Positions 36,401 through 39,902 of a DNA stretch of 64,000 bases are shown piece by piece. The first letter of the stretch is position 1, and each line of letters opens with the position of its first letter. The position numbers and the translations under genes are program-made. The notes under the pieces are model-generated. The model saw only the letters and a list, made by a program, of their open reading frames with translations. It ran no database searches and was not told the origin of the DNA. The stretch is taken from the NCBI RefSeq assembly GCF_905404315.1, contig NC_066282.1, forward strand, positions 8,704,501-8,768,500, in the 5' to 3' direction. The stretch comes from Leptidea sinapis. Lineage: Eukaryota; Arthropoda; Insecta; Lepidoptera; Pieridae.

Positions 36401-38245
36401 ACAATGTGTCACCCTACGGAATTCAATGAATCTGAAGTTGAAGATCTTGTTGAGAATGTGAATAAAACTCAAAAAGGAGCCCTAAGTGAGAATGATAAAG
36501 ACGAAGAGGAGTCAACTCCGATTTTGTCAATCACCCAGACATTATCAGCTGTTAGTGATTGAAGATGCCTTGAAGCATTGTTAAGGAAAGACGCACTGCA
36601 AAAGTTAAATTACGTTGAAAACCTTGTTAATTGCTAATGCATCAAATAAATTTTCTGTGAATACAAAATAAGTGAGTAATTTAAATAATGTAATAAAAAT
36701 TACTCTATTTATTGAATTTAATATAATAATGTATAATTTAATACCTACATATACAATATTAGAATATAATAGCATGTAGTGTACAAATAAAAATTGAAAA
36801 ACAAAATTTTATGAACGATGCGGGATTGTTATCACTTTAAAAACATAACAAATTGCTTAGATTTACAAGAGCAACATCTCAAGTCAATTTCCTAATATGC
36901 ACATATTGGGGTTATCAACTGTAAAGTAGATCCTGTAGATGAAGCCACAACCTGAGAGTTGAACAAAGCAAACAGAATTTTAACGAGGCGGTACTCGAAC
37001 AATTAGGACACTTTGTTGGTTGGGTCCCTGTGAAATCATCTTAAGCAGGTTTTACTGTATATATGTTATAAATTTCCACTCGGCATTTAATAGCCTAGCT
37101 GCCAAACATTATTTTCAGTGTAACTTTTGTAGGTACCAAGGCTTTATGAAGATGAGGAAATCTCTTGTTCACTGTGCAATTTTTTTAAAGCATCCCATTT
37201 TTTGATGGTATGTGATCACTGTCTTTTGAAAATCCAGTTCTACAATATGTGTTCTAGAATTATTAATAAAGCATTGCTTACCTGGTTATCAGTATCACCT
37301 ATACTTTGTTGATCTAAATCTTTTACAGCTGAATTTTCCTCCGAGTCTGATGTGGAGTTCTCCCTTAATAATGACTTTTCTTTTCCTTCTATATTATAAA
37401 TTGAGAGATTAATTAGTAAATGAGGTAATGAAACTATAACCAAAATAATAGTGCAGTGTTCAACATAAGGAAATATTACCTTCAACTGAACGAGTTTTCA
37501 TATCCTCAACAGCTTGGGCTATCTTAAACTTGAAATCATGAAATATCTTCCATGTTTCATTAGGTTCTTTCACATCAGAACTTTCTGATGTACTCCTTTT
37601 ACCAAGCCTGTTTAGATAATCTTTCATTGGAGAAGCTGTTACATCTTTAGATGGAGTCTTAGATTCTTCTGGTGGCTTCTCACATTTTACATCTTCCACT
37701 TTTTCTACAGGTTTTTCAGACCTCATGGATTTAAAATATTTATCTATGATAGAAGATGATTTTTCTGTTTTCTTTGGGCTAGCATTCTCATTTTTTATTG
37801 AAGTATCTGTGATTTGTGGTGGTTGATCCTCATTACAAGCTTGAAATAATTCCTCTAGCTCTTCATTATTAGCATTATATCTAAACGAAAGGCCTGCGTT
37901 TGGCGTTTTTGCTAAAGAAATAAATGCAGGTTAATAATATCTAAATAATTTAGTAAGAAATACATTTTTCTTTTCATTGTTTGACTCAATGTCCTGAAGA
38001 AAATTTTCATTACAATGAAGGATATGATCGTAAAAATAAAAATAATATTTAAAAGCAAAATTAATTTTAAGACCTTTCAAGCAGGAACTTATTATTTATT
38101 TCTTAATATATTATATTGTATAAATATGCTTAAAGTAACATATAATAATATTATTACAAACAGCTGCTTTATATTTTGTATGTACACTATTTGCTAAATA
38201 TATTTTATCAGAGATGAAATTCTTACCAGCGCCTGACACATCCAT
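335..38245 (-). CDS. TEX2: TEX2 homologue, ER SMP-domain lipid-transfer protein (14 exons, 3' end off the window)
   Basis: Fourteen minus-strand exons with GT/AG borders and compatible phases join into one 828-codon frame. The architecture is that of TEX2. A low-complexity acidic N-terminus (about residues 1-313) is followed by two closely spaced hydrophobic segments (about 314-335 and 340-357). A split PH-like region opens with GWINHYRFPSYDPTTYH (about 405) and has RRQWSKKYP (about 485) and LYLFARTGRDKHEWFRR (about 668-683). A charged linker (about 500-640) interrupts it. The start of the SMP domain has EVTWVNTMLARI and a basic RLQNKIQRKL helix. TEX2 proteins sit in the ER membrane and move lipids at contact sites with endosomes/lysosomes; that role is family knowledge. 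The ATG at 38245 is the only in-frame methionine in the first open stretch. The rest of the SMP domain and the stop lie left of base 1. It is divergent from Ire1. Confidence 0.9.
494..1568. other. TEX2 intron 13, unrecognised part
   Basis: AT-rich intron sequence with scattered short frames on both strands. None resembles a known protein, and no repeat was recognised. Confidence 0.45.
1569..2125 (-). repeat. Family A LINE 3' end
   Basis: Begins with the family A tail (ATTCAA... ATTCAAAATAGGA) and runs into a decayed reverse-transcriptase C-terminus on the minus strand. It matches 18285-19185 closely, including the pattern for NHNVNTRN and RLSR. Frames are broken, so it is a dead 5'-truncated copy. 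Confidence 0.8.
2126..3446. other. TEX2 intron 13, right part
   Basis: Mostly AT-rich. A GC-richer patch at about 2590-2700 and a local tandem duplication at about 3121-3305 stand out. No coding region recognised. Confidence 0.45.
3121..3305. repeat. Two-copy local duplication, about 95-bp unit
   Basis: Two diverged copies each contain CACCCTCGAGAAC, TCGGAT, GTTGAAAT and ATAATTT followed by GCGC and GCCA. The second starts near 3221. It lies just 3' (genomic left) of TEX2 exon 13. Confidence 0.7.
3447..3572 (-). CDS. TEX2: TEX2 exon 13
   Basis: A 126-base, phase 0/0 exon encoding an Ala/Pro spacer and then LEAYDKTFWPYILKIIQ, which leads into the SMP domain. Acceptor TTTTCAG, donor GTGATA. 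Confidence 0.85.
3573..4961. other. TEX2 intron 12
   Basis: AT-rich intron. It holds a 140-bp-type MITE relic at about 4751-4858; otherwise nothing recognised. Confidence 0.5.
4751..4858. mobile_element. Decayed copy of the 140-bp TTA-target MITE
   Basis: The interior is nearly identical to 24741-24880 and 34641-34777 (ACAGCCGCTTAGGAGTG ... GTTAGCAGACTATTATGAAT), but the outer CCCCC/GGGGG ends are lost. Confidence 0.8.
4962..5121 (-). CDS. TEX2: TEX2 exon 12
   Basis: A 160-base exon starting FRRLMTAISDANVS, which completes the EWFRR motif, then a polar loop and ELAVYKISDKETVAFGK. Phase 2 to phase 0; acceptor GACAG, donor GTATTT. Confidence 0.9.
5361..5607 (+). repeat. S2 tRNA-derived SINE-like repeat
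   Basis: The tRNA-like head has a B box (GGTTCGAATCC) and AGGTAGGTGC. It is followed by the same body as 52305-52545 (TTTATATGATGAATAT, TTTCCGAGTCATGG, AAGATAATTT). The A-box part is decayed here. Confidence 0.75.
5765..5991 (+). mobile_element. Family F fold-back element
   Basis: Inverted arms carry CTTTAGTGTTAATTCCGCC / GGCGGAATTAACACTAAAG, roughly 70 bases each, around a core with CTCTACACGAGGCATCCTCA. Copies lie at 19585-19805 and (inverted) 23520-23747. No coding capacity. Confidence 0.75.
6381..6535 (+). repeat. RTE-clade LINE 3' end
   Basis: Reads as the C-terminus of an RTE-type polyprotein (WTDDLVKIAGIRWMRAAQDR when frame-adjusted, then EAFVQQWT) and ends in a GATGATGATG run, the typical RTE tail. 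Similar to 28745-28900 and 39005-39100. Confidence 0.7.
6724..6845 (-). CDS. TEX2: TEX2 exon 11, PH-like C-terminal strand
   Basis: A 122-base exon encoding ELDPVTEGPVEGEW and HLYLFARTGRDKHE. The LYLFARTGR.K..W motif is a TEX2/PH-like signature. Donor GTGAGT; the split Trp codon is completed in the next exon. Confidence 0.92.
6963..7200 (-). repeat. S3 tRNA-like SINE, minus copy
   Basis: Reverse complement of the 48860-49110 repeat. On the minus strand the tRNA-like part has A box TAGCTCAGATGGGGCATTGG and a B-box relic (GGTCCGAATCC), with an upstream body containing AATGAGAAACAGCTACAATA. Confidence 0.75.
7201..8094. other. TEX2 intron 10, unrecognised part with a GC-rich patch
   Basis: AT-rich except for an unusually GC-rich stretch at about 7440-7570. 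Short similar segments near 7810-7850 and 8050-8090 (AAAATCGTA.CAACTT.CC) suggest an old local duplication. Confidence 0.4.
8095..8400 (-). repeat. CR1/Zenon-like LINE fragment
   Basis: On the minus strand it matches the C-terminal part of the 46240-46910 frame (FYRIYQGQ... RTTRHKLGCHPHH... FLPRT) with frameshifts. A dead, truncated copy inside TEX2 intron 10. Confidence 0.75.
8401..9728. other. TEX2 intron 10, unrecognised part
   Basis: AT-rich. 8965-9260 shares a diverged segment with 39110-39250 (GTGGTGGACATTT ... TTTGGTTTGAAA), so it includes an unclassified dispersed repeat. No gene seen. Confidence 0.4.
9729..10043 (+). repeat. Family P dispersed repeat
   Basis: About 310 bases from TATGAAAGTAAGGGA through CAGGACGTTCA, CAGTAATTTCACTAGCTACG and GCCGGCATTCTGTGCAAAGG. 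The same unit recurs at 22913, 25390, 43290, 44055, 47640, 57290/57950 and 63810. No terminal repeats or intact frame are visible; it could be a LINE 3' end or SINE. Confidence 0.8.
10044..10350. repeat. Rearranged CR1/Zenon-like LINE copy
   Basis: 10055-10215 reads plus-strand as the FLYRIY... LIPAAKFHLRTTRH part of the element. 10217-10350 reads on the minus strand as the upstream KAKLAWKQLGVINRMRYYSK part. The two segments are in opposite orientation. Confidence 0.7.
10406..10596 (-). CDS. TEX2: TEX2 exon 10, acidic linker
   Basis: A 191-base exon rich in Asp/Thr/Ser, including KDDEDDIDDNELSKIKEFL, with clearly higher GC than the surrounding intron. Phase 1 to phase 0. It forms the acidic insertion inside the PH-like region. 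Confidence 0.8.
11514..11767. mobile_element. Long imperfect palindrome (fold-back MITE)
   Basis: Arms of about 100 bases pair, for example AAATCCTCTATTAAAGATTC with GAATCTTTTATAGAGGATT, and CAAACGAGTGTTGTAA with TTACAACACTCGTTTG. The loop is only a few bases. No coding capacity. Confidence 0.75.
11776..11870. mobile_element. Short TA-flanked palindromic MITE
   Basis: Ends TGCAACTGTTG / CAACAGTTGCA are flanked by TA, with inner arms GGTATTAAAACAC / GTGTTTTAATACC. About 95 bases; no coding capacity. Confidence 0.65.
12250..12390 (-). repeat. Family Q dispersed repeat fragment
   Basis: Shares AAACCTGGCCTGTTTTCAT and AGCAAGAGGCTCTAT with 32740-32860 (reverse orientation) and 61500-61560. Class unknown. 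Confidence 0.6.
12625..12692 (-). CDS. TEX2: TEX2 exon 9 (68 bases)
   Basis: A small exon giving S-ASHEPEPGKEGLRHRLVRK-MHR when joined to its neighbours. Acceptor TTGTTGCAG, donor GTAGAT; phase 2 in, phase 1 out. Support is the phase match and position only, since the linker is not conserved. Confidence 0.65.
12693..14249. other. TEX2 intron 8
   Basis: Contains the RTE reverse-transcriptase fragment (12765-13045), poly-A-rich low-complexity sequence (about 13420-13620) and a TIR-like start (AGCGCTTTCGCACTACGTCC, about 13818) with no identified partner end. Confidence 0.45.
12765..13045 (-). pseudogene. RTE-type reverse transcriptase fragment
   Basis: The minus strand reads IRLQRGVRQGDFISPKVFTD, LEGVFKLLDWNGLGININGE and HLRFSDDIVIMAETMKD. 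The order of GV.QGD.ISP.LF and F(A/S)DD motifs is that of RTE/BovB-clade reverse transcriptases. The catalytic motif reads FSDD. The frame is open only over this stretch; nuclease and thumb parts are missing. Confidence 0.8.
14250..14453 (-). CDS. TEX2: TEX2 exon 8
   Basis: A 204-base exon opening with QWSKKYPICIIL, which completes the TEX2 (R)RxWSKKYPIC motif across the intron. A lysine/glutamate-rich linker ending KKKKFIWRRREK follows. Phase 2 to phase 2. Confidence 0.9.
14454..17149. other. TEX2 intron 7, right-to-left first part
   Basis: AT-rich. It includes an S2 tRNA-like fragment (14990-15068, minus) and a possible inverted-repeat element at about 15258-15625 with weak ends (TTTCACCA / TGGTGAT). 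Short open frames at 15035-15346 and 15725-15985 match nothing I recognise. Confidence 0.4.
14990..15068 (-). repeat. S2 tRNA-like SINE fragment
   Basis: The minus strand carries TAGCCCAGTGG and CCTAGGTTCGGAACCC-like remnants of the S2 tRNA-like head, decayed at both boxes. Confidence 0.5.
17150..18190 (+). mobile_element. Family A-like LINE inserted in an S1 SINE
   Basis: An S1 body (GATGAAGCCAC... GAGAGTTGAAC) is interrupted at about 17230 and resumes at about 18055. Between lies a broken LINE: 17255-17550 reads YGEVNNISILQMRAVRAIYQ and SPRESLREKFKDIHI. Near 17830 it reads DYVNDSTVWN before a stop, and it ends in TTTGACTTTGACTTTGAAC. A further repeat (CCCGACAGACGTTGTTCTG, about 17630) sits within the LINE. 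TTGAAC on both sides is a possible target duplication. Confidence 0.7.
18285..19185 (-). mobile_element. Family A LINE, reverse-transcriptase C-terminus (225-codon frame)
   Basis: The minus strand has an open 225-codon frame (19140-18463) with IFLGITLDSKLQWGPHIEGL, DIDTARLVYFSYFHSIMSYG, QKRAIRAIYNLGPRESLRAK and NHNVNTRNRHKL. This is the thumb/C-terminal region of a Jockey/CR1-like non-LTR reverse transcriptase. A 3' UTR and tail with ATTCAAATTCAAATATTTT follow. The catalytic core and endonuclease are absent, so it is a 5'-truncated insertion. It is the best-preserved family A copy here; the clade is uncertain. Confidence 0.8.
19240..19490 (-). repeat. S1 tRNA-like repeat, minus copy
   Basis: The minus strand carries GAACGGTTGGCTCAGTTGGT and a B box (GTTCGAGTCC) ending CGCATCGTTC. 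The S1 body TAGAAGTGAGG... TATCACTTTAAAAACATAAC follows on the right. Confidence 0.8.
19585..19805 (+). mobile_element. Family F fold-back element, copy 2
   Basis: Left arm and core are as in 5765-5991 (GGCGTTACTTTGCGGAAATC, CTCTACACGAGGCATCCTCA). The right arm is shortened and keeps only GGAATTAACACTAAAGAAAA. Confidence 0.75.
19806..20409. other. TEX2 intron 7, unrecognised
   Basis: Unique-looking AT-rich intron sequence; nothing recognised. Confidence 0.4.
20410..20771. mobile_element. PIF/Harbinger-like MITE, 362 bp
   Basis: Inverted ends AGCCCCGTATTCATG / CATGAATACGGGGCT, with TAAACA following within, are flanked by direct TTA repeats (20407-20409 and 20772-20774). A 3-bp TTA target is typical of PIF/Harbinger. 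The interior is rich in GTTGC/GCAAC words and has no transposase. Confidence 0.8.
20772..21319. other. TEX2 intron 7, unrecognised
   Basis: Nothing recognised in this stretch. Confidence 0.4.
21320..21760 (+). repeat. LINE C-terminus, duplicated piece
   Basis: Two near-identical segments at about 21322-21410 and 21589-21670 encode GKC(M/I)HFY(N/S)KVPATVQAL. The second continues through CRNSYYSTAKYLSDRTAWD to a stop, which is the end of a family A-like polyprotein. Confidence 0.7.
22090..22560 (+). pseudogene. Probable C-terminal endonuclease-like domain of a non-LTR element
   Basis: A 126-codon frame (22124-22504) reads DRTIIANKPEIVLVDRLERR, FVVHITVPCDDNLVKAEIDK, KYQELAHEVTDMWDVDSK and HHLKRLSLNNWIKGHLQKAL. 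The pattern KP(D/E)hhhhD...hhh(D)hTVP is typical of a restriction-like endonuclease C-terminus of a reverse transcriptase. Here His replaces the acid I would expect in 'VVxITVP', suggesting inactivity. It is a remnant without an upstream RT. Confidence 0.6.
22913..23228 (-). repeat. Family P dispersed repeat
   Basis: Reverse complement of the family P unit, from CCAGTGGGAGG to CATAAAAAAA; nearly full length. Confidence 0.85.
23520..23747 (-). mobile_element. Family F fold-back element, copy 3 (inverted)
   Basis: Opposite orientation to the other two copies. The flank AATTATGGATTTCCGCAT... AACGCC is at the right, and the core GAGGATGCCTCGTGTAGAG is intact. The left arm is shortened. Confidence 0.75.
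24003..24478 (+). mobile_element. PIF/Harbinger element, internally deleted, 476 bp
   Basis: Ends begin GGCTGGGCGCAAACGTTCGG and are inverted over about 50 bases with one mismatch (through CCTGATCAGGAATT). A TAA target duplication (24000-24002 / 24479-24481) interrupts the pogo-like element. It carries a Harbinger transposase N-terminus but no DDE domain, so it is non-autonomous. Confidence 0.9.
24122..24481 (+). pseudogene. Truncated Harbinger transposase N-terminus
   Basis: An open frame from ATG 24122 (or 24146). RNRRYWVRPLNTRRLTDSQF and FFKYYRMSVKSFDEFHNGI match the N-terminal region of HARBI1-like transposases (RRxWVRP, FFxYxRM, FDEL). The frame then runs into the right terminal repeat and stops at the element's edge. 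The catalytic DDE region is missing. Confidence 0.75.
24741..24880. mobile_element. 140-bp MITE with CCCCCTTATTCAT ends
   Basis: Inverted ends CCCCCTTATTCATAAT / ATTATGAATAAGGGGG are flanked by ATA/TTA. Nearly identical to 34641-34777. No coding capacity; inserted in the pogo-like element. Confidence 0.85.
24986..25389. other. TEX2 intron 7, unrecognised
   Basis: Contains a TG/TGTG-rich stretch (about 25170-25220) and a GC-richer patch (about 25310-25375). No gene recognised. Confidence 0.4.
25390..25715 (+). repeat. Family P dispersed repeat
   Basis: Near-complete plus-orientation unit from TTTTTTATGAAAATAAGA to GGAGCCTCCCACTGGT. Confidence 0.85.
26131..26203 (+). other. tRNA-like module of S1 (unit 1)
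   Basis: Folds as a 73-nt cloverleaf: acceptor GAACGGT/ATCATTC, D stem GCTC/GAGC, an anticodon arm with loop ACGGAAC, and T arm GTGGG-TTCGAGT-CCCGC. C replaces the universal T before the anticodon, and it lies in a repeat. It is therefore a SINE promoter head, not a host tRNA gene. Confidence 0.7.
26434..26506 (+). other. tRNA-like module of S1 (unit 2)
   Basis: The same cloverleaf with anticodon stem CTGGC/GCCAG fully paired and loop ACGGAAC. The acceptor has one mismatch (ATCTTTC). Pol III A and B boxes are intact (TAGCTCAGTTTG, GGTTCGAGTCC). Confidence 0.7.
26561..27104. other. TEX2 intron 7, unrecognised
   Basis: AT-rich; a short segment near 26860-26930 (TTTTTAGAAGCATTATCAAGAA) resembles family A LINE. 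Otherwise nothing recognised. Confidence 0.4.
27105..27240 (+). repeat. LINE 3'-UTR-like repeat
   Basis: GAGTTTCTTGCCACTTCTTCT followed by TCAACTTTTTCGAAGTGG and ACATAAGTGT. This is shared with 52040-52180 and, reversed, 49430-49560. Confidence 0.6.
27241..27629. other. TEX2 intron 7, unrecognised
   Basis: AT-rich sequence with one 99-codon chance frame over 27107-27406. No domain recognised. Confidence 0.4.
27630..28215 (+). repeat. Directly duplicated repeat (two copies, about 320 bp apart)
   Basis: Both copies contain AACTGTCAAAC(C/A)GTGCGTCA, ATTATGGGTCCCAAATCGAA and GTCCATCGCGGACAAACAAC, each followed by TCACGTAATTTATATA. Between them lies CTAGCTGACCCGACTGACGT, the start of a common repeat also at 58090. 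Confidence 0.75.
28216..28744. other. TEX2 intron 7, unrecognised
   Basis: AT-rich; nothing recognised. Confidence 0.4.
28745..28900 (+). repeat. RTE-clade LINE 3' end
   Basis: As 6381-6535: CACAAGATGGACCGACGATC, GTTGGATGAGGG and CAGTGGACGTCTTCCGGCCG, ending GATGATGATGATGATT. Confidence 0.75.
28945..29630 (+). repeat. Dispersed repeat cluster
   Basis: 29050-29170 and 29430-29540 share AATGGT.TTTGTTTGAGG, ACCACTGATCGTATCGAC and CCACCATTCGATGCGAAATT, as does 45985-46240 in reverse. 29197-29345 is the CCTGGCAAACGTTGTTTTGC repeat. Confidence 0.7.
29688..29841 (-). CDS. TEX2: TEX2 exon 7, PH-like region
   Basis: A 154-base exon encoding NLRISYTRTKIAKRALWDE and YNLTNARVILLPKGLVKR, the conserved block after the LEG motif in TEX2. 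Acceptor TTTTGCAG, donor GTAAGT, phase 1 to phase 2. It is separated from exon 8 by a 15-kb intron. Confidence 0.9.
29870..30245 (+). repeat. 'CTAGCTGATGCCCGCGACTTC' dispersed repeat
   Basis: Starts ACTAGCTGATGCCCGCGAC and continues through CCTATGTCCTTTCCCAAGCT to TCGGTTCAGTAGCTCCGGCG and AACAAACAAAGTTACATTC. This is a repeat form very widespread in insect genomes. It begins just upstream of TEX2 exon 7 on the minus strand. Confidence 0.75.
30246..30769. other. TEX2 intron 6, unrecognised
   Basis: AT-rich; nothing recognised. Confidence 0.4.
30770..31840. repeat. S1 repeats in inverted arrangement, split by a MITE
   Basis: A minus-strand tRNA-like module (about 30808-30880) with its CATACAAGATTTTATGACG flank faces a plus-strand one starting near 31125. 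They share an inverted GAAGCCACAACCTGAGAGTT segment. The plus module is interrupted by the hAT-like MITE and resumes at about 31694 with CACTCGCACGGAAAGCGAGA. Confidence 0.8.
31148..31685. mobile_element. hAT-like MITE, 538 bp
   Basis: Perfect 14-bp inverted ends TAGGGTTGCCAACT are flanked by GTTGGGAG (31140-31147) and GTTTGGAG (31686-31693). This is an 8-bp target duplication with one mismatch, as expected for hAT. It lies inside the S1 tRNA-like module. The interior is AT-rich with subterminal ACAGTAT repeats and no transposase. Confidence 0.88.
32025..32481. mobile_element. mariner-like MITE with long inverted repeats, 457 bp
   Basis: Ends CAGGGTGTCCCAAAGTTATG lie between TA dinucleotides (32023-32024, 32482-32483). 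Inverted arms extend about 125-130 bases with few mismatches (through GAATGCAGAATTACTAA). The interior has no transposase. Confidence 0.88.
32535..32665 (+). repeat. Family A LINE fragment
   Basis: Reads ILDNVLYYVHKHIEEFARNC and HNVNTRNKHKL on the plus strand, matching the 18463-19140 frame. About 130 bases only. Confidence 0.75.
32740..32860 (+). repeat. Family Q dispersed repeat
   Basis: TAGAGCCTCTTGCTGTGCTA, then ATGAAAACAGGCCAGGTTTA; the reverse of 12250-12390. The tandem duplication is directly adjacent. Confidence 0.6.
32870..33260. repeat. Two-copy tandem duplication, about 200-bp period
   Basis: Two near-identical blocks share TTCGACGTTTTCACAGCTGT, GTCTAGACAAAAATCTTAGG, CACATTCACTATCAGTTGAA and ACCTAGGATAACATTAGCCT, starting at about 32900 and 33115. 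The second ends 20 bases from TEX2 exon 6. A related 40-base piece occurs at 61420-61460. Confidence 0.85.
33282..33369 (-). CDS. TEX2: TEX2 exon 6, start of PH-like region
   Basis: An 88-base exon encoding GWINHYRFPSYDPTTYH and FMKLE. This block is highly characteristic of TEX2 (GW.NE...YDP.TYH...F.RLEG in the vertebrate protein). Acceptor TTGAACAG, donor GTGAG, phase 0 to phase 1. Confidence 0.9.
33690..33930 (+). repeat. LINE polyprotein C-terminal fragment
   Basis: Reads KLKWKWTGHMIRGPNKWSQK and WYPRDAKRKRGRQILRWQDD, the W.GH..R... GR...RW.DD block found near the C-terminus of RTE-like non-LTR elements, then an A-rich tail. Frame lost on both sides. Confidence 0.7.
34080..34390 (+). repeat. 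CR1/Zenon-like LINE 3' end
   Basis: Frames read KNSTFARHATNSDIIPT and, one frame over, FHFRTTRHKFGYHPDYLYVW and FLPRTTKLWNEL, then the 3' UTR with AGGGCCGGCACCGCTCCTGT and TTAACACCAGGAGACCCGTA. Frameshifted. Confidence 0.8.
34641..34777. mobile_element. 140-bp-type MITE, copy 2
   Basis: CCCCCTTATTCATAATGGTC ... ATTATGAATAAGGGGG lies between direct TTA repeats, consistent with a PIF/Harbinger 3-bp target. Near-identical to 24741-24880. Confidence 0.87.
34967..35478 (-). CDS. TEX2: TEX2 exon 5, membrane hairpin
   Basis: A 512-base exon carrying the acidic/proline linker and two hydrophobic stretches, TMYFLTILLLINYLLF and NGFWLGIWVFSVVCEV. They are separated by only about six residues, as in the ER-anchoring hairpin of TEX2. 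It ends with TPLKKYE in phase 0 at GTATGT, directly continuous with GWINHYR of the next exon. Confidence 0.88.
35553..35694 (-). CDS. TEX2: TEX2 exon 4
   Basis: A 142-base exon (VSSLDSSLQNLSEVTQP... DTQKNL), phase 0 to phase 1, with an ATCAACAG acceptor and a GTTAGT donor. It is acidic and low-complexity, with no domain visible. Confidence 0.75.
35760..35975 (+). repeat. 'CTAGCTGACCCGGCAAAC' dispersed repeat
   Basis: Starts ACTAGCTGACCCGGCAAACA, then GCCATATAAATTATTTT, and ends with GAATATTGGTCTAGCCATTT and an ACAGACAGACA run. The same family occurs at 29197 and (reverse) 58740-58805. Confidence 0.7.
36185..37057. mobile_element. pogo/Tigger-like element, copy 2, with S1 insertion
   Basis: CAGTAGAACCCGCTTAAG / CTTAAGCAGGTTTTACTG lie between TA dinucleotides. 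The plus strand reads FNESEVEDLVENVNKTQKG and SENDKDEEESTPILSITQTL, resembling a decayed pogo transposase C-terminus. An S1 fragment occupies about 36786-37005. It lies in TEX2 intron 4. Confidence 0.8.
37282..37388 (-). CDS. TEX2: TEX2 exon 3
   Basis: A 107-base exon, phase 1 to phase 0, encoding an acidic segment (EGKEKSLLREN... DTDNQ). Acceptor AATATAG and donor GTAAGC. It is included because phases on both sides match and the composition continues that of exon 2. Confidence 0.78.
37480..37911 (-). CDS. TEX2: TEX2 exon 2
   Basis: This 432-base exon follows a TTTCTTTAG acceptor. It encodes an acidic, Ser/Lys-rich, probably disordered segment beginning AKTPNAGLSFRYNANNEELE, and it ends MKTRSVEG in phase 1 at GTAATA. 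The hydrophilic composition fits the poorly conserved TEX2 N-terminus. Confidence 0.82.
38227..38245 (-). CDS. TEX2: TEX2 exon 1 (coding part, start codon)
   Basis: Encodes MDVSGA and ends in phase 1 at a GTAAGA donor. The frame stays open upstream to about 38398 but contains no other ATG, so this methionine is the likely start. Sequence upstream of 38245 is probably 5' UTR. Confidence 0.75.
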
Positions 38246-39830
38246 ATTCACGAAATTATATTTTAAACACTGCAATCTTGAATCTACATAACTCAATTTA
38301 TGCGGTAGAACACAACATTTATTTATTAGATTAAAAGATAGTTCACGCGAACCGTATGTATTATAAATCACTAAATATTTTTCTTTCAAGTCGCACACAA
38401 CTTCAAATGACTTGACAGTTGAGAGTTAACTAGTTGTTGACGTTTAACTTCAAACTCAGAGTTCGAATTGTCATGACACTTAATTCCTCGGAGCATTAAT
38501 TATTGCTCAGGGAGCATAAAAAACTTAAGTTAAAAACTTAGTTTTAAAATTTGAAAGGTCATAATGATTAAAAACAACAAGATTATTAATTTAAATTTAT
38601 TTCAAAAACTTATATTTAGCTTATTATAAGATAGGTATAGTTTTTATGATCGTAATCCGAATAATAAAACTCATAAAATAACTTCTATCCGATACTTTAC
38701 ATTCACTGCATAGTAACCATTAAATTCAGTCGTTCATTAGTTCAAACCTCCAATTACGGAGGCTCATCAATACAAATTTTCCATTAATGTTTTGGCATGC
38801 ATTCACGGACACCAAATAATTCGCCTTGCTTTTATCAATGGAAATTTAAAAATAAAGTCAAAGTTCAGCAAACAATAGATTGGGCGCATGGTTGTCTGTT
38901 ATTACCTCAATCCCAGTGACTTTGTTTTTATGGGGTTTTAGCAAAAGCATAGTTAACTGTGCAATCGTATTCTTGTTGCCTTTGACAAATTAAAAACTAT
39001 TTTGTCTCGAGATAAGGGTAGCTCAGGATCGATTGTTATGGCAACCTTTGGGAGAGGCCTTTGTCCAGCAGTGGATGTTTTCCGGCTGAAATGACGATGA
39101 TGGCTCGACTTTCTGAAAGATATTATGCAGTCAAGAACGTGGTGGACATTTGCAAAAGACCTTGTGTGCGCTCGTTTCGGGGGTCAACGTTTAATGTCTA
39201 TACAAACTGTTTACTTTTACTAAATTTATTTGGTTTGAAATTTCAACTTCTGTAAGACTGTTGACCAGTATTATGTGAATTTTCATATACTTATTCATAT
39301 TTTAATATACATACATAACAGTACATTATTATAAATAATTGACAATCACACACATTTTTCAATTGAATAACGAACACAATCAACGTTTTAATAGTACGTC
39401 GCTCGGTCGTAAGTCGTACAGGCACGGTATTATTATTTACTTATCACATCCATGAATAAACATATTCCTAGAACCTACGATATTTCATTTACCACCCTAA
39501 ATGGGGTGTTGTCTTGGAATATATTGAAATATTGTTCGTTGTACTGCTATATTTTGCTGGCTGATGATAGACTTGTTGCCAATGCTCAAAATAAAAATAA
39601 AAAGTAATAATTGACATTTGACACTTGATAATACGTCTAGCCGTATAAAAGACAGTTGACATTTGACAGCGATAAACAAGCATGATCCCTGTTTTGCTTT
39701 CACATTATTTTTAGAACGAGTTGTTTTTCGCGACTATTCTTTGTATTTACAATTTGTATATTAAACTAGTTCGGTGTTTTAACCTTAGATATTTTTAAGT
39801 ATAAAATGTGAAAAATAAGCCGAAAGTAAA
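38246..39830. promoter_or_regulatory. Divergent intergenic region between TEX2 and Ire1
   Basis: About 1.6 kb separates the two start codons and should hold both promoters and 5' UTRs. 39005-39100 is an RTE LINE 3'-end fragment, and 39110-39250 resembles 8965-9260, so part is transposon-derived. Close to Ire1 the motif TTGACATTTGACA occurs twice (about 39612 and 39656). No clear TATA box or perfect ER-stress element (CCAAT-N9-CCACG) was seen by eye. Confidence 0.5.
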
Positions 39831-39902
39831 ATGAAAGTTTTTCTGTTTTTAGTATTATTGCTAGGTTCTTATGGAGAAGACGTTCTTGATAATGCCAAAA
39901 AG
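39831..39902 (+). CDS. Ire1: Ire1 exon 1, signal peptide
   Basis: 72 bases, 24 codons, phase 0. MKVFLFLVLLLGSYGEDVLD is a typical cleavable signal peptide with likely cleavage after Gly15-Glu16. The start is the first ATG ahead of the hydrophobic core. The donor is GTAGAG. Confidence 0.9.

Noticed and set aside
38111..38398. Longer TEX2 N-terminus starting near 38398
   Set aside because: The frame is open but has no ATG before 38245; the extra part reads as 5' UTR.
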